The translations under genes were made by a program, and so were the position numbers. Of a DNA stretch of 64,000 nt, positions 50,101 to 56,100 are shown in pieces. This DNA comes from Paralithodes platypus. Its lineage: Eukaryota; Arthropoda; Malacostraca; Decapoda; Lithodidae. Location of the stretch: contig CM064573.1 of NCBI GenBank assembly GCA_032716605.1, forward strand, positions 9,164,440 through 9,228,439, written 5' to 3'. The notes beneath the pieces are model-generated. The model was not told the DNA's origin. It was given only the letters and a program-made list of their open reading frames with translations, and searched no databases. Each line of letters opens with the position of its first letter. Position 1 is the first letter of the stretch.

Positions 50101-53100
50101 GATCCTTGACAGTGGGGGCAGGTCCAAATCCTTTGAAATAATTCACACACTCAGGCCACAGTTTACTCCAAGCCCTGTTGATTGTTTTGGCTTGGATCTC
50201 ATTCCAGGACGCTTCAATGTTGTCAACGCCCTTTTTGATATGGTAACCGCGCCAATACTCCTTGATGGTCAGCTCGGGGTTGTTGTCAAGGGCCTGGACA
50301 ATCTGTGCCATCGTGCGACGTTGATAGTAGGCTTTGAAGGTTGCAATGACGGTCTGGTCCATAGGCTGTATTAACGATGTGGTGTTTGGTGGCAAAAAGA
50401 GCACTTCAATAATGTCACACCAATCAGACATGACATTTCTTACAGTTTCTTACAGTAGATCTTCTGGAAAAAGGCAAACTAGGCCTGTGTATCCAGCTCA
50501 GTACCAGTACTTGCACTGCTGCTCCGTCGTTCACGGTGTTGGCGGCGGCGGTAGCAGACGCAACATTTTTACTATTCTGTATTTTTGCTTTATAATCAAA
50601 CTTCAAATCTTGTCTTCCCCATGCTTTATCAAGATTACTCTCAAACTCCCTTATTGATTCGGAATCGACTACATACTGGGGCAGAGCGTTCCACTCATTT
50701 ACCACTCTATCACAAAATGAGTTCTTTGCCTTCTCAAGCCTATTTCCCTCTTTGTAAATTTTCTTTGAGTGTCCTCTCATTCTTGTTCCCTCCCGCATCA
50801 AGAAGATACCTTCACACACATCCTCATCATACTTTCCTGACATGAGGGTGGCTTGGGGCGTTGTCGAGGACGAGTAGGAAGCGGTTTGCAATATTATTTT
50901 CTTCTGCATAAGCTTTCAATGCAGGAGAGATATAGCCACACACATAGTCTTGGCAGACGACGGAAGTAAGCCACGCTTTTTTGTTAGACCTCCACACTAC
51001 GGGTAGCTGTGCCTTTGCAAGACCCTTCATTGCCCTAGGGTTCTCTGATTGATAAATTAGCAGAGGTTTCAGTTTTAGGTCTCCATTTGCATTGCCCCCT
51101 AGACTAAGTGTCAACCTATCCTTGGCGGCCTTAAATCCAGGGGCTCTTTTCTCCTCACGTGCGATGAAGGTTTTTGATGATTTTTTTTTCCAGTAAAGAC
51201 CTGTTTCATCAAAATTTATCACTTGTTTGCTGGAGAGTACTTGCCCTCTTTGATGCGGTCCTTCAGGATAGGCTTAAAAGCATCCGCGGCTGGGTGATCG
51301 GCACTAGCAGCTTCCCCTGTTGTTTTGATATTATGTAAGCCAGCCCTCTTCCTAAACCTATCAAACCACCCCTTGCTGGCACCAAATGGAGTCTTGCATC
51401 GCTCATCCTCACTCAATTTAGCCTGGATATCAGACCAAAGAGATAGGGCTTTGGCAGTGACTAGGGCTGTGGAGATGGGCATACGACGACGTACCTGATC
51501 ACTTATCCACATTTCCAGAAGCGTCTCCATCTTATCCATTGCTGGGTCACGGGTTCGAGTGGTCCTTGTAGTTTGCACAGTCGACACAGTTTCTGCAGCC
51601 TTCTTGATAGCATCCGACGATTTGAAGATCGTAGACACAGTCGAGGGGGCCAAGCCATGTTGGCGAGCGATACTATTAGTCTTTTCACCACGCTCATTTC
51701 TTCTTATCACATCCAACTTCATTTCGAGGGTAAGGCTCTTCCTGGAGGCCTTGGCTACTTGTTTTCCAGGGCTAGTTGCAGGTCGTTTAGGCATGGTAAC
51801 TGATGTAAAACAATGCACGTGTAGGTAGGTAGGTAGGAAGAACTAGGTAGCGTCGTTTCAAAGATAAGGAGGGAATGAGTGTTCTGAGCGTCCGACGCTA
51901 GTGGTTGGGTGACGCTGTTGTTGACAAATGCTAGTCACTATGTGCTCAGTTACCTGTTGCGTTCGGTGGCGTCTCGGTACGCATCGGTAAATATCGGTAA
52001 ATCTCGGTAAAACATTTGTTAAGTCGAACCAAAGTGTTTGTTGTGCGGGCAAGGGGTAGTACTATGCAACCTTCGTTTAAGTGAAAATCTGTTACAAGGG
52101 TGTTCGTTGTGCAGGGGTTTACTGTATATGTATATACTCCAGCACATACCCCATAGTTGGGGGTGGCCGAATGAGACAGACCCCGAACATGGATAACACA
52201 ACTTAAAAAACAAAATATAAAAATCCGGTCTCAGCAGGTAGACATGCAACGGAACCATACCGCAATGCCCGCCCACCTTACATCCAGGCATGACCCTTCA
52301 CAACATCGACCGGCTTCCCGGGCCAGGAGCCTGGCGGACTATTATCTAGTCCAACTGGCGCCTGACCCCCTCTCCTTCTATATACTGTATACAGTATATA
52401 TATATACAATATATATATACTGTATATATACCCACACACAGTTGATGTTGTAAATGCTCGTTAGCAATAAAGATAAACAGCCATCAGGTGCTTATGACCC
52501 ATACAGTATTTCTAGACAACCCCCATTATTGTCAATGGTAATCACCTCTGCCAATTAAATTGAACAGAGGTTATATTTTCACCTCTGTTTGTATATCTGT
52601 CTGTCTGTAAACAAGATATCCCAGTGTTAGGAACTGATTTTCAAAAAAATTGGTGAGCAGATAGGATATACACCAAGGTCATAAGAAGTTATTAAATTTT
52701 GGAGGTGATCCTGATCTAATCCTGGAATCTAGATCCAGAAGAAAAATATAGGCCTATGATATTTATTGATGGTAAAGAACCAGCCAGATGTATGTGCTAT
52801 ACAGAGTACCCCTCCAGTTATTTTAGTTTTTCTGTATGCCTAGCTAATTAATGATATCCGTTTTGTCAGACGCTCCTCAGAATCTCCTCCATTGAGGCAA
52901 TTTATTTAATTCTCTATCTTGTTTCGGGAGAGGGTTGCAAGCCTAACTTCCCATTTTTATGTATGGGTCCCTTGTATTCACTCCCAGAATGCACTGTTTT
53001 GTTTGTTTCCCTATCTACACCGGGAGATACAGTACAAGCGCCTGCTGCTTATTTGGTCGCTCTGATTTAAGACCATGGCGTATCTAAGTGATTTTTTTTC

Positions 53101-56100
53101 ATTACTCAAACTATTTGAAGGTAGCGATTTTGATTAGTTCTTTTGTCTTTATATTGTCTTGTCCCAGTTTTGGTTTGTTAATTTTGCAAGTTTTACATTT
53201 TAATTACCCAATGATAATAAGCACAGATATACAGTAGTCCTTCCACTATTGTATGTATGTATATACTCAGGCACATACCCCACAGGTGGGGGTGGCCAAC
53301 TCGAGACAGAGCCCGAATAGGGAGAACAAAAAATCTAACTAAATTGAATTTGAGATGGAATACAGAAAAATGGACTTGCAATAGGGACAACACAACACAC
53401 AACAGAAAACAATGAACACACAAAATACAAATTCACACACATCTAGGTCATCCAGGAGAAGACCCAGAGACCAGGGTCACCAAGGTCCCTCCAGCACTCT
53501 CCCGGCCCCCGACCACCCGGAGAGATTCCGATCTCGGCATTCAGACATGCAGCGGAACCGAAGCCACAAGCCTGCCCACCACACTTTCAGGTGCACCCTT
53601 CATATAAATCGTCTCCCCGGGCCAGGCGCCTGATGGACTATTATCTAGTCCAACTTGCGCCCGACCCCATCCCCCAAATGACCACGTGTTCACTCATCTA
53701 TTCACAAGCATTCTCCATTCATTCCTGTTTATTACCACTTCCCTTGCCTGATCTATATTCATTCCTCTATCATCCAAAGCTCGTCTTACACAGTCTCTCC
53801 ATCTCAATTACAGTAATATTATTATTACTATTATTTCTTGAGAGGTGGAAGGATGGAGTGAGGAAGTATATGGATGAAGGCGGTGTTGGTTTGGAGGAGG
53901 GGCGTCGACTGACTGGGGACAGAGGTGCATGGGGGCGGTTCGTTCGTGGCCACCCCTTCAGGGATCACGGCGTCGGGCAATAGATAAATGTATATAGACT
54001 ATTACTATTACTATTACTATTATTATTGTTATTATTATTATTATTATTATCATTATTATCATTATTATCATTATTATTATTACAATTTTCTAGGCCAAGT
54101 TCGGAACAGCCCCTTCTCCGTCGGTGGTAGCCAAGTCCGCTAAAGCTATCGTGGAGCTATCAGCCAGTGACATGAAAGCCAACGAGGCGGCTGCGCGGAA
54201 GATAGCCATGCAGAACTCCATACAGAACGTCCAGCGAGCAGAGCGACCCAGCAATAGACCATCTTTAGGTTTGTTAAAGAGGAGGTGGGCCGGGTTTATG
54301 GACCACTTTTTCCCTAGTGTTTAGTCCCATTAGTTTTGAGATATTAAGATGTTCGACCCATTAGTTTGACGATTTTAACACCTTCGCCCCATTTCATTGC
54401 CAATTTCAAGACCTTTTGTGCTATTGCGAGCCTGTAATTTTAAGAGGAACCGGCCAATTTTTCTACCAAAAAATTAAAAAAAAATCTAGAAGGGTGGTCT
54501 AGGGATATTTTGTAAACTTGATGGAGGTCTAGCAAGGAAAGTCAAAATTATATGAATAACTGAATTAATAGACCAAAACAACAGCCACTATCCCCTTAAT
54601 AGTTTTGCGGTATTGTTTTTGCTAACAAAATAGTTCTAGTAAGATCAGAAAATAAAAATAAAAAATAGGAAAAGTGGGGATTGGGCCTGAGAATATAGAT
54701 AGATAGATAGATAGTATTGTTTTGGCTAACAAAATAGTTATAGTAAGATCAGAAAAGGCTTCTTGTAATTAGATTAATATTTTGCTTTTCGTAAAATATA
54801 TTTTGAGGCTTAAAAAGGTACAATAATGATCTTTTTAAAATGTATTCTAACTGTATCTAAGCAATTTTATCAAGTTTGGAAAGGGCCTGAAAGGGTTAAT
54901 TGAGATTTTTCATCATTACCCCTAGCTAGAGATATTTTTCAAGATTAATTATATAATTTAGTGTTAGCTATTCAGAACACTCAACTGTACAGACCTTAAA
55001 CTTTGGTTACAAATTATCTTTTCTGTCTCAAGTCAGCCACCCCCAGATAAAAAAAAAAAAAAAAAAAAAATGGGAATCAGTAAATACAGTAGATAGAAAA
55101 TCGATATAATTTAATCCTTTCAGTACTATGATGTACGGTACATTTCAGTAGACAATAATTTTGGTATCATTAGAGAATTATATACAATTAAATCAGGGCA
55201 AGGGGGAGTTCCAATCTCGAATAACTCATAAGTTCCGGAATATGTCATATGACAGTTCTGACTTTAATTGTTTATCTTGAATGGAATAAATGGATGGGGA
55301 GAAACTCATCCAGGTAAGCTTTTAGTGTGGGTCTGTCTACAGTCGAGGGTGGTTGTCCGTCACACACTCTTGTTACTTTCATCCCTAGCTGACATCACTG
55401 ATAATTTTCAACCCCACTAGACACAAACCGTATGTTCAACTCAGTGCCTCAACTAAAACTGCAGAGAAGTTTTGCATGTCTTTTTGAAGACTCAAGACAG
55501 TTTGTTGTTGCTGTTCCCCAGGCTGTCTGGCCGAGCAGCCCCAAGATCCCGAACAAGGCCAAGGCCATAACCGAGCGTCCCCACAGAACCCTCCCTGCTT
55601 ACCACTAATAAAGCCCAGGTGACTGAAGCCACTCCAAGGCGGGAAGCTGAGGAGGGTGCGGAAACGCTTGGGAAACCAAAACCCCACCCAAGGCCCTGTA
55701 CCTCTCAGCAATTATGAAAGAAAAGTTGAGGGACAAAGGAAAAATGTGACGCTTTGGCTCCCAATCTGCCAACCTCTAAGTTGGCAGTAGAGAGGTCAAT
55801 CCACGGAAGATACACCGTCACTTGAGATTTAGAAAATATATAAGTAAAAGGAACAGTCAGAGTAAGCTATGGGTATGGCAGAGAACGCTGAGCTTTCACT
55901 CTGATAGACCAGCCCATCACCACATGACTAGAACCCAATCCTCAGCATCAGCTAGGAAAGGACCTAGAAAGCCGTCTTTGGCGGGGGGATAGCTCCCCTA
56001 TTTCAACTCCTTTCGGGGTTGGGCACCCGCCCTTGAGACCGTAGAACCCTATGCTTCTTCATAAGATACTGTACTTAGTTTTTTCCCTATCCCCTTGATT

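Larger units (their letters stand above)
45778..52124 (-). mobile_element. Tigger-like DNA transposon, 6.3 kb with insertions
   Basis: Terminal inverted repeats cagtaaacccttgcacaacg and cgttgtgcaggggtttactg, flanked by TA on both sides. The minus-strand transposase is in pieces: 51818-51219 (CENPB-type N-terminus), 51222-50838 (first two catalytic Asp), 50431-50085 (third Asp region) and 46900-46438 (C-terminus). The insertions are a LINE end (about 50440-50838), a Penelope-like fragment with an RTE copy inside it (about 47150-50080) and a SINE-T copy (46909-47140). Without them the element would be near 2.9 kb. Confidence 0.9.
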
